DNA of 64,000 nt from Allodiplogaster sudhausi (GCA_945643635.1 CALZFC010000251.1:2738501-2802500), one strand, 5' to 3'. Shown: positions 36,071-47,869, counted from the first letter of the stretch. Program-made: numbers and translations. Notes: generated by a model not told the origin, from the sequence alone.

Positions 36071-38946
36071 ACATAGAGGCAGGGAGAAACATCAGCGTTT
36101 GGTAATGGAGGGTTCGACGATGTTACTCGAAATGGCATGAAGGAAATTGGGAAGTGAAAGGGTATTGTATTTCCCTAGGACGGCTTTCAGACGGTCGTTC
36201 AGCTTGGCGTACTTTTTCTTGCTTGTCTTAGTGGGAGGCGATCCCATCTGAAGACGCATAAGCTTGTACTCAGTCAGTCCTTGCTCGTCCATCAGCCGGC
36301 TCACAAACTTGTAGACCTTTAATTTTTGAATGACGTGTTTGGAGAAAAAAGTTTTCTTAAAACAAACCGAAGGATGCACGACGTATTTGGAGAAGGCACA
36401 GTGCCATCCCTCCATATGATTATTCGTGCGTGGGACATTCTTGGTAATCTTAATGATAGTTCAGTTAACTGTCCATTACTCATTTCCATGATCCAGCTTA
36501 TATAGACTGTATGTACCTCATGGACGTTCCACATTTCGATAGGGAACAGTGGGTCAGTACGTCTCCCGTTGTGCATCGTGTTGCCGATCCATGTGTTTTT
36601 GAAGTAAGTCGTGAACGAGGTGATCGACGAGGCTGATTCTGGGCAATTTTCCAGAGTTCTGACGCAGTATTCGAATGCCTGATCAATTTCGCTCTCCGGG
36701 ACAAATGGCAAGGCCATGAAGTTGCGCAGGGCAACGTGCGTATCACCACCGTCCTAGAAAATAAATTTTATTTCGCATAAGCGATCATTGTATGCATAGT
36801 GAACCTTGTAGGCCGCGCTCAACCCGACATCACCAATCTTGCGCCAAAGCGCTTGTGCAAAGTGAAAGTGGCAGCCGTGTACTACGGCATTCGGGAAGGC
36901 ACTCCTGGCTGCATTCTCCTCGCCTTTTTCAAAGTCCATGATAACATAGTCGGGACTCAATGCGGGGCAGACGCTCAGCAAGTGAGAGAACACCTCAGAG
37001 TAGAGATGTCCACGCTTACTGGGCAGCAGAGAGTACACCTGAGGCATGCGTATATCATAACTGTATGCTTATGTGTTTGTATGTATGTACCAAGGGGAGG
37101 AATGCGCCGTGAACGCGGGCGTGAACCGTCCAGATTTGAGTGAAGAGAGAAGGCACGCATGAAAAGGTACCATCTACAGCAATGATGTCGGCATGAGCAA
37201 GTTCACGAAGATTTTCGGCCGTGCAAATACGAACACTCGTTCGGGATCGGCAGAACCTGTATTTGCAATACTTTTTTCATCTGGATGGCAACTATGTAGC
37301 ATACCTGTGTCCAACGAAAGGAAATTTTCTCCTTTTTCTGTAGTCACAAGCGAAACGGGAATGTCCACATCGGATAACGTCTTAAATGAAAATATTATTC
37401 ATACGTATGTATGTATGTATGTATTTATGTATATACCTACATATATATCTATTTAGGTATATTTTTTGTCTTTCTTACCTTTGGAGATGGAAGAGGCGCA
37501 TTCGCTCGTCTGCGTGAGCGAGACATTGAGGACGCAATGTCTCTTTCCTTTGGGAGGTGAGGCGCGGCATCTCTGGACACCTGTTTGAGCTTCTGCTGAA
37601 GTACGTCGCGATTTGGCACTTGACTTGTCTTTGCGTCACTGTAGACATTGGACTTCCATTCCTTCGCTTCCTTTCTGCCGCGAGTGACAGTGCAGCTGTG
37701 TGCCGTTTGTTTCTATTAAAATAAACATAAGAGAGAGAGAGAGAGAGTCAGACAGAGAGAGAGTCAGAGAGAGAGAGAGAGTCAGAGAGAGAGAGAGTCA
37801 GAGAGAGAGAGAGAGAGTACTAAATACCTGAATACTCTGCAGACTGTTCCCGACGAGTTTGATACGGCCGGGGCATTGGAGATCTCGTTGTCGTTCGCAC
37901 CGATATATCGTGCCAGATGAGTTCTCGTATCCCTTTTGAAGCGAAAAATAAATAACAGAGCCCAATGTATTTATATAAATATTACTTTGTAATAGAGACG
38001 TGATTCGAATGATAGCATCGTTCCTCCTCGTTTCGTGACAATGAAGCGCAGTGGCGACGATTGCGTTGCGGGGACAGGCACATTGAGCAGATTTGGCGAT
38101 GGCGAGCGAGAAGAGCGTGTGGAAGGAGACGACGAAAGGGGCGAAGAGTGGGCAGAAGGAGGAGGGGATGGAGAAGGAGAGTATGGAACGAGGTTTGACA
38201 TAGTTCCGCTGGCCCTGAAGAGGGCCGTTGTGGTCTGGGGAATTTTTGGCGTCGACATGAGAATGCAGGGAGATACAATGAATGGTTCCATATCGTCCAT
38301 GGACCAGAGAGAGAGAGCTAGAGAAGCAGAAATTTCGTATTTTTCTCTCAATTTTTTCTCTCACCCTCTCAATTTCTCTAAGTCTCTCTGGATGAACAGC
38401 TTCACACTCATTTTGCGCACTCACTTTGCTAGGCCCATGTCTTCTTGCCAGAAGCTCTGCATCGTTTCTCTACCCTCTATTAAAGCCCAACGGACTCTCA
38501 TACTAGAAGCACAACACCCTGCACTCTCTCAAAATGCAGCATGCTCTAAATGGCCTCTTGAATCGAGTTCATGATCGCTTCTCTGCAATCGTTCAACTGT
38601 TGTACATGCAATGCATACCTAACTCAATTATTCCTTTAATTATTCTGTCAAATTGAACAGAGACAAATGCAACCACAAATAAGCATTCAGTGGAGAAAAA
38701 TACACATACAACAGTATACTACATTAATTATTGATGAGCTTGATGCGAGAATGAAAATGGTAATAAATTGACGAAATGTCTACATTAGGAAAAAAATGTG
38801 ACGGAAAGTCGTTTGACGAAATGTCTGTTTGACGAAAAGTCGCCAAGATAATTTTTTTTGACGAAATGCCTATTGACGAAATGTAACCAAAAATTTTGAC
38901 GAAACGTCAATTGACGAAGTGTCTTTTGACGAAAAGTCAAGGAACC
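35656..38946 (-). mobile_element. MULE (Mutator-like) DNA transposon with long repeat-built TIRs
   Basis: Terminal inverted repeats of ~210 bp (35,656 to ~35,867 and ~38,735 to 38,946) begin GGTTCCTTGACTTTTCGTCA. Each is made of about nine spaced copies of TTTCGTCAA. An 8-bp direct repeat (GATGACGA) flanks the element at 35,648-35,655 and 38,947-38,954, the length expected for MULE insertion. It encodes one transposase on the minus strand and is nested in the 6.5-kb element. Confidence 0.88.
36092..38300 (-). CDS. MULE transposase with N-terminal FLYWCH zinc finger (1-nt frameshift)
   Basis: Exons: 37,986-38,300 (start MDDMEP), 37,828-37,932, 37,479-37,712, 37,305-37,380, 37,091-37,256, 36,805-37,038, 36,517-36,753, 36,092-36,448, together ~570 residues. 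A FLYWCH finger (YRC...LQCPGRIKLV...AHSC) is followed by the MULE core: DGTF with the first catalytic Asp, VYSLLPSK, MDFEKGEENAA with the second Asp, GCHFHFAQALWRKI, and the TNNHMEGWH C-terminal motif. All junctions keep phase except exon 37,091-37,256, which is one nucleotide short; reading switches frame near 37,222. This copy is therefore probably inactive unless that is a sequence error. Confidence 0.82.
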
Positions 38947-39120
38947 GATGACGAGGATTCGATAGGAGGAAATACCGTTGGAAGAAATACCGTTGAAGAA
39001 GAAAACCATTCTTCCGTTACCGTATGCTTGCTCCAAATGTTGTTAGAATTGTTTTGACTCTTATTTGAGATGCGTTTGATAATGAAGCGTTGAGGGTTGT
39101 TCTTACACTTACAAGTTTGC

Positions 39121-39340
39121 GCACAGTTTGCGCTCTCTCTCTCTCTCTTTCTCTGTCTATCTGTCTTTCTGCTTGTCTGTCTTTCTGTTTGTCTTTCTGT
39201 CTGTCTTTCTGTCTGTCTTTCTGTCTGTCTGTGCCTGTCTGTCTCTCTCTCTCTCTCTCGCATTGCATGCGATCGATCGCATGCGACCGCACTTGAAAGG
39301 CTGCATCCATCTTTCTTTTTTTCTCTCGCCTTCTTCTTCC

Positions 39341-39371
<31 letters not shown>

Positions 39372-39560
39372 GCGATCGATCGCATGCGTGCACACTTGAA
39401 AGGCTGCATCCATCTGTCTTTCTTTCTCTCGCCTTCTTCTTCTCTCTCTCTCTCTCTCGCCTTCTTTCTCTCTCGCTCCTTCTCTTTCTTTCTCTGTCTG
39501 TCTGTCTTTCTGCCTGTCTGTCTGTGTCTGTCTGTCTCTCTCTCTCTCCGCAGCGAGCAA
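39121..39560. repeat. CT-rich tract with two copies of a 20-bp perfect palindrome
   Basis: A ~103-bp unit is repeated. Each copy carries GCATGCGATCGATCGCATGC (39,265-39,284 and 39,368-39,387) followed by ACTTGAAAGGCTGCATCCAT, embedded in CTCT and CTGT microsatellites. Confidence 0.8.
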
Positions 39561-40968
39561 GACAAAATGGGTGCATGTATAATCACAATGTATGTACAGA
39601 CAAACAACTTAAAGTAAGAGAGAGATAGAGACATAAGCGAGGAATGAAGCAAATCGCTGCGCATATGTCTCATTCCCGCCCCCTCCCCTTCCACTAGGTT
39701 ATCCAATGCAGAAAGCTGCATTTGTGGGTTGGTGGCCTGGTGGTTAACGTGGGAAAATTTCGCGCGGGGGGTGGTGGTTCGGGTCCGGTCGGGAACAAAA
39801 TGTCTTTCTCTCTCTCTCTCTCTCAGTCTACCTCCAGGTACCAGCAACGGCGACGACTCCACTATCATCACTACAGTCACAGGTTAGCTAAATTATCGCT
39901 TTTTGCGATCTTTAATGCCATTTTATTCTATTTAGATAGACAGAGAGAGAAATAAGAAGAAAAAGATATAAAAAATTTCAGAAACTCTGGAATGCCGTAT
40001 AAAAGTAATTTTAAAGGGGCTTTAAAATGCAAGTACAGTGGGGAAAAAGGTATTGTTGGGTAGAGAAAAGCTGAGAGAAAAAAGATATATAGAGAGATCG
40101 GCAGTTTTATCAAGAGGGAAAGAGAAAAAAACAAAACAGAGCTAAAAACAGCAGCTGAATGGGGCGCTTCCGGCCCAACTCGCTCATTTTACAAAATGTA
40201 CCTCGGAGGGTACAGAATGCCCGTTTTCACAAAATATTTTGCAAGTTGCCGTTCTCATAATATATTTGTACCTCATTTTGTTAAATACAACCAAATTATT
40301 TTCTGTGTGTGTTTACCCGTCACATGGAAGCTTATATATTATAATATAAAATGTAGTATAACAATTTCTATACCAAAAGAACGGCTGAAATTCCTTAGAT
40401 AATAACAACAAATATATGTATGTAAAGGATTATGTTATGAAATCTATTGCTGCGAGTTCATGCCTGAGCAGTTGATGGCGGAAGCATGGAATCCCAATTG
40501 CAGCAGCAGGCGGATTCAGCAAGGTTGTCAGGGAAGCCATGACAATAGCTAAAGTCAGCAGCCAATTCGGGACCATGATTCCTACGGAACATTATTCTAT
40601 TATTTCCCTTTTTAACTTATAATTACTCATATCAGCTTACCGTAATTAAACAAAAAGCTGAACGATATGTTGAATGAAAATAGCACTGTTTCTAAAACCG
40701 ATTGAACGAATAGCCCAACGGTAAGCTGAAGTCGACAGTTGGAGACTTTGCCTGTGTGATTTTTGTTTTAGAAGAAAGGAAATATTTCCTAATATCTATT
40801 CTGTAATATATCGGGGCCTCCTAACTGAAGGATTGAAAGTTCTTGAAGGATCTTCGAGAATGTAACAAGTAAATGAGTACGTAGGAATTGCATGCAAGCG
40901 TGACAAGAGCTTGCGCCATCAGATAACCATTGAAAATCTGCAATTCAATTGTAGGTCAAGTGTTGTTT

Positions 40969-41012
<44 letters not shown>

Positions 41013-41840
41013 AGTATGTGTAATAATAATAATAAAAGATAAAATACCAACAATTAGCGACCCTGGCCATGTAATATAAACGAAGAGAGGGCACTCGTCA
41101 CTTTGAGCTGCAGTTCCGACGGGAATAGACAAGGCTCCGTAGACCAACTGATAAACTTACTTGTGTGTTACAAGTACAAATTTACAACAATTGCAAAGTT
41201 CAACCAGGGGCGATGAGAGAAGAAATGTTAGAAGAATTTGTTTCTTCAATGACGCTTTCACTTGGTGAATAATGCAAAGATAAAGGATTAGAGCGAAGGC
41301 GTTAAAAAATTTTATTTTGAGTTTAGATTTATAGTGCTTTATGATATGAGAACAATTGACAAAAAAAAGAAGTTTAAAAAACGAACTGTGCATATGCTTG
41401 ACTGGCAATTTTGAGTGACATCGGCGAAGTTTTTGAGTGAAGAGCAGAGGAGAATAGATAGTTGAATCGGAGACGGTCTCCAGAGAATCGCCATAAGAAT
41501 GAAGACGTTGAAGGCAATAATGGGCAAAGTCACAGCGAAGCCTCCGTACGTCAAATAAAAAATTGACATCTAAATTTTCCGTTTTATCATTTTAATTAAT
41601 ACCATTAGAAAAAGAAACTATTCCTTGCAATGATAGACAATTCAATAATAAATGGTTTCTAAGGAATAGTGTCATTAAAAAAGCCACCTTGTACCTCCTG
41701 AAAAGATTCGGCTTGCGTGAAATCATTATGGATAGACCGATGACGCAAATGATTCCTGCTCCTTTGGCGATGAGATTTCGAATAACTGCTGGCAAATAAT
41801 CCGGACTGAAGGGCTGCAATGCATAAAAAAGCTGCTCCAT

Positions 41841-42183
41841 TTCCTCAAAAAGGTAATGTCTCGTTCTTCCCTCGGGGGATGCAATAACGGGAACGAATGA
41901 AAGAGATGTAGACAGAGAGATATGTATGAGAAGAACTTTTTTATTGATCTCATTGTTCGGAGAGATAGGGAGGATTTTGTGTTTGGGGGGAAGAGAGAGA
42001 GAGAGAGAGAGAGAGAGCAAAGCAAGGTTGAGAGCTGAGAGTGCTGAGTGGAGAGGGATGGAATGCGAGTGTCCAGGCAGAAGAGCAGGGAAGCGGCCAT
42101 CTGCCGAGCGGATAGAACAAGTCGGCTTATTGCAAGCCCTGAGGTGATGTGCAGTTGTGGGAGGTGTGAGGCGTGGCTTACTC

Positions 42184-42227
<44 letters not shown>

Positions 42228-44455
42228 AAGAATGAATATACATATCCCGACATTTGCCTCCTAGCAAAAACAAGCACGTGCAAATGAAAGACATGAGAGA
42301 GAGGGTAGTGAGGGAGACATGAACGATTTGTTCATTGATCGTGAACTTGTTAGGAAAAGATTTGAAAGAGAACAACAAACCGCACTCACACATATGTACA
42401 CATGTATGTACATATGTAGTAGATACTTTAGCAGAGAGATAAATAATTGAAATACTCAAAGAAATAACTCATTACAAGACAAACGATCCACTGTACAAAG
42501 TGCGCATCTTAACTAAATACTTTTCAATTAGAACAAAATATGAACGAAATGCAAAAACCATTGGTGAAATACATAAAAATGATTTAAGAATGCTATAATG
42601 TTTCAGTTTCTAAGGAAACAAGCGCTGAATTTCAACGATGGTGAAGAATTGAGACTAACGCTGTCTTCTCAGCAATTTTCAGCAAAAGCACCTGCACCAT
42701 CTGCGCCTCTCGCCTCTTTCTCTTTCAGAACTAAGTCTCTCTCTCTTCCGTTCTCCCTCTTTCTCAGTGAACCGGGAGTTCGAAACCAACTCTCAATTCG
42801 CAAAACAATTAATCAATTGACTTTTGCAACATATTTCGCTGTTTTAGACTTAACACTTAAAATCTAATTTTAGTCTAATTCAATCAGTAATACAAAAACT
42901 GACTAATCGCGGTCGTTGTATCTAGAAGTAGAAGAGATACAAGTCATGGATACGTTTTTTATGCTTCTAACATCTCTAAAATCTAACACATATAACGCAT
43001 AACATAAATCTATAAAACTAATTAAAATTTGGTATGGTCCACTAGTAGCAATCTTATGGTGCAATAAGTTATCGCGTATTTCCGATACATATGTATGTAT
43101 GTACATATATGATCGCATACAAAGCACTCAACATTATGGGGTCACGAATGCAGTGAATATATTTCTATATTCTTAAGATTCTCTGAAACTGTGACTCATG
43201 GAAGCAATTGTTTGGTCAATGTTTATATTTTAAGGAATTAAAATGTTTCTCTCTTATCTACCGAATGCAAGCAACAATACCTCTCAAAATACATCCAATG
43301 TTTTGCAATTTTATGCGACCTTGAACACCAATTTTTCTTCGGAACGTATACTTTAGTCTAGTTGAAAAACGTAGGTAAGAAAAACAAACATACACAGTTT
43401 AAGTGCATCATCGCATAGTTATTGCAAAAATTTGTTGCCTAATTTTCTGAACTGTCTATATGATATTGTATATGGAGAGATTTCAAATAACGAACTAATG
43501 TCAAGCAAAATTTTAAAAAGAATTAAGGAATAAACCATGCTGAGATTGAACAAGCATGCTTACGTGTTCCATTCTTGGCTTGTATATTTTTATATCTATG
43601 AATGTTCTTCAATACTTCACTGTTGCAGAAAGAAATACAGCAGTGAGTGAATGCAATTCCACTGTAATTCTTTTGTTAGACCTTACCGTTTGAAATTTTA
43701 AGAAAATGGTTTATGAAAGTGAAGTCCTATATGTAAGACATGTTTATCCTTTTTTCTTAGGAATTCGTTTTGATTCATACTGTCACGAATCATGAAGTGC
43801 ACATCCGATGATTCACTTCTTTCTCTGTGTGTCTTTGCCGTATTACCGTGAGAGAAACTGGCTGACAGAGAGCGTGAGAGTGTACGCAACAGTTCTTTAA
43901 TCATCGAAATTTATTCCTGATAAAAACGATCATAATTCCAAGTAAAGGTAATGAAATTATTTTTTTATTAATGTGCTACTGAATTCACAACAGGAAACAA
44001 TCTCCGAAAGAGGTAAATGTCTGCGACCGCTTCTGGGAACATTCTAGAGTATTCCGAAAGGTGCTGCTGACTGCTACTCTCGAGATGTGGAATTCCCTTG
44101 AACATTTCGGAATTGTAATACATATGTATAATACATAGAAGATGAAATACCAACACCTAGCGATCCTGACTTTGTTATATTAACAAGGAGAGGGCCCTAG
44201 TCAGTTATAATTAGAGCTTCAGTTCCGACAAAAATATAGAGCACGCCTTTCCAATGTGAAAATGCAAGGTGCCATGGGAAAGAGGAACGAATTAAGAGTT
44301 ACAATTTATAAATAAGCTACTTTAAATGACATTGTGAGAGGCTCCATTGCAAAGTTGATGGTCGGCCATATAACATCTCTGTATTATCCTTTATATAATG
44401 AATCCGAGCGCACGTTACATTGATTGATTGATTGAATAGTTAACCTTTTTGAGGA
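41841..44455. repeat. spacer between divergent left-block receptors (copy of 51,700-54,343)
   Basis: Matches the corresponding spacer of the right block with moderate divergence. It contains GA microsatellites (41,991-42,017 and 42,186-42,226) and a repeat near 43,820 (TGTGTCTTTGCCG, then GTGAGAGAAAC) that also occurs near 32,980, 49,280, 53,720 and, inverted, 56,300. No gene seen. Confidence 0.65.
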
Positions 44456-44457
44456 AA

Positions 44458-44557
44458 TGAAGCAACTTTTCTATGAATTGCACCCCTTCGATCCGGATTA
44501 TTTGCCGGCAATCATTCGAAATCTTATCGCCAAAGGATCTGGAATCATTTGTGTCTG
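44458..44557 (+). pseudogene. truncated exon 1 of a plus-strand chemoreceptor (left block)
   Basis: MKQLFYELHPFDPDYLPAII and the following residues match exon 1 of the intact receptor at 54,344. Homology stops abruptly at about 44,557, where cellulase-unit sequence (GTCGAACTACTTGGGAC) begins. This is the breakpoint at which the cellulase unit replaced the rest of the receptor. Confidence 0.85.
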
Positions 44558-45460
44558 AGGAAGTCGAACTACTTGGGACAAAACGCTGTTCAAATAGCTT
44601 ATGCATTACACTTTCTTCACAAAACAATGCAATTTCAATGTGCTTATGTTTAGCTATTCTGGCATTTGAGAATAATGGAGAAAGATTCACATCCTCATCA
44701 CAAATTCGGTGAACTCGCTCACACCGCGTTCGCCTCTATCAATATCACAATTTCGATTTTTACGTTTCCAGACTTTCTTAACTCGTCATATTGTAGTTGA
44801 CTTTCAATTGACTTTTAAAGTAAATCGTAATCAACACGAATGATGAACAATGCCTAAATTCAAATTTGAAAAACCCCTTGAATATTCTTGACAAAATTAG
44901 CATAATTCACCGTTTCAGAGTCATCGTCTTGGTATCAAACGTGCAACGCATCACAATGATAAATACGTTTTCGCACTTATAAAAATACGATAAAAATTTT
45001 TTAACCTTTCCAAAGATGTCATTTGCATTCCTGTCCAAATCCATGATGGTCACTTCCGAATTCTTCTGAAAAGTCTCAGAACCCTTCCGGGATGTTTTGG
45101 AAAATTGTTCTCCCGTTGTAGAACTCGGACACTTCCGGAATCTTCTGGAATCTTCCCAGGACCGGGGCATAGGTTGGCCCCTTCCGGAATACTGAGGAAA
45201 ATTCCATGTCCCGGGGCCAAACTCGGTCGATTCAGGAATATTCTGAAATTTGTCGCATTGAATATTGCAATACTACTGGGTTCCATGAACAATCTAGCTT
45301 TTCTAACACCTTTCCAGGATAATGAAGCGAATGCCCTCGATGCTTTCGTCGTTTCTTGGCTTTTGGCGATCGCTATTAGTCCGACCATCAATCTTAGCGA
45401 TCACAACTTTTATTTATTTAAATCCCGTGGTGATAAGAGACGAAAAAGGATTAGGCTTAC
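44558..45460 (-). repeat. gene-less remnant of the cellulase unit
   Basis: Diverged copy of the region upstream of the GH5 gene, without the gene. It holds the heat-shock element at 45,133-45,155. 45,240-45,365 contains about 100 bp absent from the other units, open on the plus strand with a hydrophobic stretch (FVALNIAILLGSMNNLAFL); its origin is unknown. Confidence 0.8.
45133..45155. promoter_or_regulatory. orphan heat-shock element in the remnant unit
   Basis: Identical five-unit TTC/GAA array. Its own unit has lost the cellulase gene; the next gene downstream on this strand would be the truncated receptor region. Confidence 0.5.
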
Positions 45461-45767
45461 AGTTAATTGCAATGGCGTCACCTGATCAGTCTCACCTTCC
45501 AAATTATAGTTATATAATATTGCTATACCATCTCTCGATCGAGGTAAAAAGATAATAAAGATGAATTAGGAATGAGAAATAAGCTTGATAGTGAGGAATG
45601 AAACAAGTTTCAGATTTGTATGGCTACATTCAATGCAATTAATCGAAAAGAGTTTATCGACAGCATATAAATGGTAACGACGAAAAGGTTCAATGAGTTT
45701 GGAGTTGTGGAGAAGAGGAGACGGCGGACACCACTCTCTTTCAAACGGTTCGGCGTTTAAGCCCCGT

Positions 45768-46855
45768 TTAGCCCCAGTAGCAATTGAACAGATGCATCGA
45801 CTTGATCTTATTCTTCAGGAAGACGCCGGCTTTCGACAACTGCGCGTCATCGCCAACTTGCCAGGGCTGGGTGCCTATCTTGAGCGCCGCTGAGGCTTCG
45901 GATATGGCGGCGATCGACCACGCAACATACGAGGCCTTGTTTTTGTCCAGCATTGCGTACCATTTGTTGGCCTCTTCCGGGTAGATCTGTCCATTTTTGC
46001 CTCCGTCAGCCTGGGAGACGCCGTACTCCGAAATAAACACGGGAATCTTCGCTGTTCAAGTAGGTTTCTCGCTCCCATTCCTGAGTTTTTGGATCAACAC
46101 CCGAGTAGAAGTGCTGCACGTACATCACGTTCCTTTGGCCTAAATTACAACACGACCTGAGTGGAGTGTGTGTGAATTTATGAACCACATACCCCACAGA
46201 GGCGAGTTGCTGGCTTGCACGCCGCCCGACGGTCCCGACCAATACGGAGTACCCAGCAGAGCCACGTTGTCAGGGTCGATAGCGCGGATCGCATTCAGCA
46301 CGTTGGTGTGGTAGGGCTTCACAACGTTGTTCCAGTCCACCTATAATCTGTGATATAAGCCACGAAGAGACCGCCTCAATGCCATACCTGGAGAGGCTCG
46401 TTGTAGGTCTCGTAGAGCACGTGCGGGTATTTGCCGTAGTCGGAGGCCATTTGCTTGAAGAATTCAATCGCTTGCCACTGGTGCTTCTCTGCCTCGTGGT
46501 CGTGCCAGATGATGATCACGTACATGCCCCTCTCGATGGCCGCCTCCACGACGGTGCGCACCCTTGCAATCTGTTCCTGCTTGTTCTTGAGGTAGCCGTC
46601 ATAGTCGATGCCCATCACGGCGCGCACGACGTTTGCGCCCCACTGGCAAGCAAGTGAGTTAACGGTGTCCTTGTTGAAGAATTGTGGCATCCACTGAGAC
46701 CAGTACAGCGACATTCCGACGAGCTGAACGGGTTGGCCATTTTGGCCCACCAGCTGCGTTCCTTTCACGGAGAGGTGTCCGTACGGTGGGTTCTTCGGTG
46801 TGAGCGCGGAAGCCCCCAGGAAAACGACTGCGAGACAGAAGAGTGCGCGTCGCAT
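45768..46855 (-). pseudogene. GH5 endoglucanase copy 3, frameshifted
   Basis: Exons correspond to 46,388-46,855, 46,193-46,340 and 45,768-46,139. A 5-nt deletion near 46,054 in the last exon shifts the frame after RETYL, giving a stop about 16 codons later. The nucleophile Glu in SEYG is thus lost from the product. A second lesion near 46,510 replaces Asp by Ile just before WHDH. The signal peptide and acid/base NEP motif are intact. Degenerating gene; the rest remains ~98% like copies 1 and 2. Confidence 0.9.
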
Positions 46856-47522
46856 TGTGTAGCGTTGTACTGGCGTTTCCCGACTCCAGGTCCGCTTAAG
46901 TAGGAGTCCCTTCCTCATTCGCGTGTTTCCTGACCTCAGTCGAGATTGTTTGGATAGCTGACGACATCGAACTACTTGGGACAAAACGCTGTGCAAATAG
47001 CTTATGCATTGCACGATGTAATTTCAATGTGCTAATGTTTAGCTATTTTGGCATTTTAGCGTAATGAAGTAAGATTCACATTCTCATCACGAATTCGGTG
47101 AACACGCTCACACCGTGTTCGTCTCTATCAATATCACAAGTTCGATTTTTACGTTTCAGACTTTCTGACGTCGTCATATCGTAGTTGACTTTCAATTGAC
47201 TTTTAAGGTAAATTGTCATCTACACGAATGATCAAAAATGCCTAAATTCAAATTTGAAAAAAAACCTTTGAATATTCTCGACAAAATTAGCATAATTCAC
47301 CGTTTTAGAGTCACCGTCTTGGTATCAAACTTGCAATGATCACAACGATTAATACGGTTTCACATTTAAAAAATTCGAAAAACATTTTTTTTAACCTTTC
47401 AAAAGATGTCATTTGCATTCCTGCCCAAATCCATGATGATCACTGCCGAATTCTTCTGAAATGTTCTAGAATCCTTCCGAGATGTTTTGGAAAATTCTTC
47501 TCCCGAAGCTGAACTCGGACAC

Positions 47523-47545
47523 TTCCGGAATCTTCTGGAATCTTC
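47523..47545 (-). promoter_or_regulatory. heat-shock element upstream of cellulase copy 3
   Basis: Same five-unit TTC/GAA array, 668 bp upstream of the copy-3 start, conserved although the flanks have diverged. Confidence 0.55.
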
Positions 47546-47869
47546 CCAGGACTGGGCATAGGTTGGCCCCTTCCGGAATGCTATTGAAAATTCCATGTCC
47601 CAGGGCCAAACTCCGTCTATTCAGGAGATTCTTAGCTTTTGGCGATCGCTATTAGTCCGACCATCAATCTTAGCGATCACAACTTTTATAGATTTTAATC
47701 CCGTCGTGATAACAGACGAAACGGGTTTTGGCTTACAGTCAATTGCAGCGGCATCACCTGATTAGTCTCACCTTCCAAATTATAGTTATATAATGTTGCT
47801 AATATATTTACCATCACTCGTTCGATTCTGTGGACGACAAACTTAGTCAGATGGAATGAGTAGAGATAA

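Larger units (their letters stand above)
33841..40309. mobile_element. 6.5-kb inverted-repeat element absent from the sister block
   Basis: The left receptor block is interrupted here, while the right block is continuous (junction near 50,171). The ends are inverted repeats: CACACAGAAAACAATTT at 33,841 and its near-exact reverse complement ending at 40,309, with a TG dinucleotide on each side. Both ends are rich in ACAAAAT/ATTTTGTA subterminal repeats. Inside are a small gene (34,543-35,291) and a nested MULE (35,656-38,946). Family not recognised. Confidence 0.72.
33746..41840 (-). pseudogene. chemoreceptor pseudogene, left block, split by a 6.5-kb insertion
   Basis: Receptor exons paralogous to the intact gene at 54,344: exon 1 41,688-41,840 (MEQLFYALQPF), exon 2 41,387-41,569, exon 3 ~41,050-41,306, exon 4 near 40,870-40,950, exon 5 near 40,640-40,735, TM7 exon near 40,480-40,600. 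The C-tail exon at 33,746-33,840 lies beyond the inserted element. Exon 3 has lost its acceptor (AAC where the sister copy has AAG) and carries an in-frame TAA at about 41,162. Probably dead. Confidence 0.7.
45461..47735 (-). repeat. cellulase duplication unit 3
   Basis: Third copy of the 2.27-kb unit, slightly more diverged than units 1 and 2. It contains the frameshifted GH5 copy and a heat-shock element. Confidence 0.88.

Noticed and set aside
37841..38424. Second independent zinc-finger gene next to the MULE
   Set aside because: The FLYWCH exon joins the transposase exons in phase within one pair of TIRs, so it is one protein.
38035..38574. 179-aa plus-strand ORF with Gly/Glu-rich part
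   Set aside because: Antisense shadow of the Ser/Pro-rich first exon of the MULE transposase.
39017..39880. Long minus-strand ORF (287 aa) rich in Arg-Glu-Arg and Asp-Arg-Gln
   Set aside because: Translation of CT/CTGT microsatellites; composition is pure simple repeat and other frames are open too.
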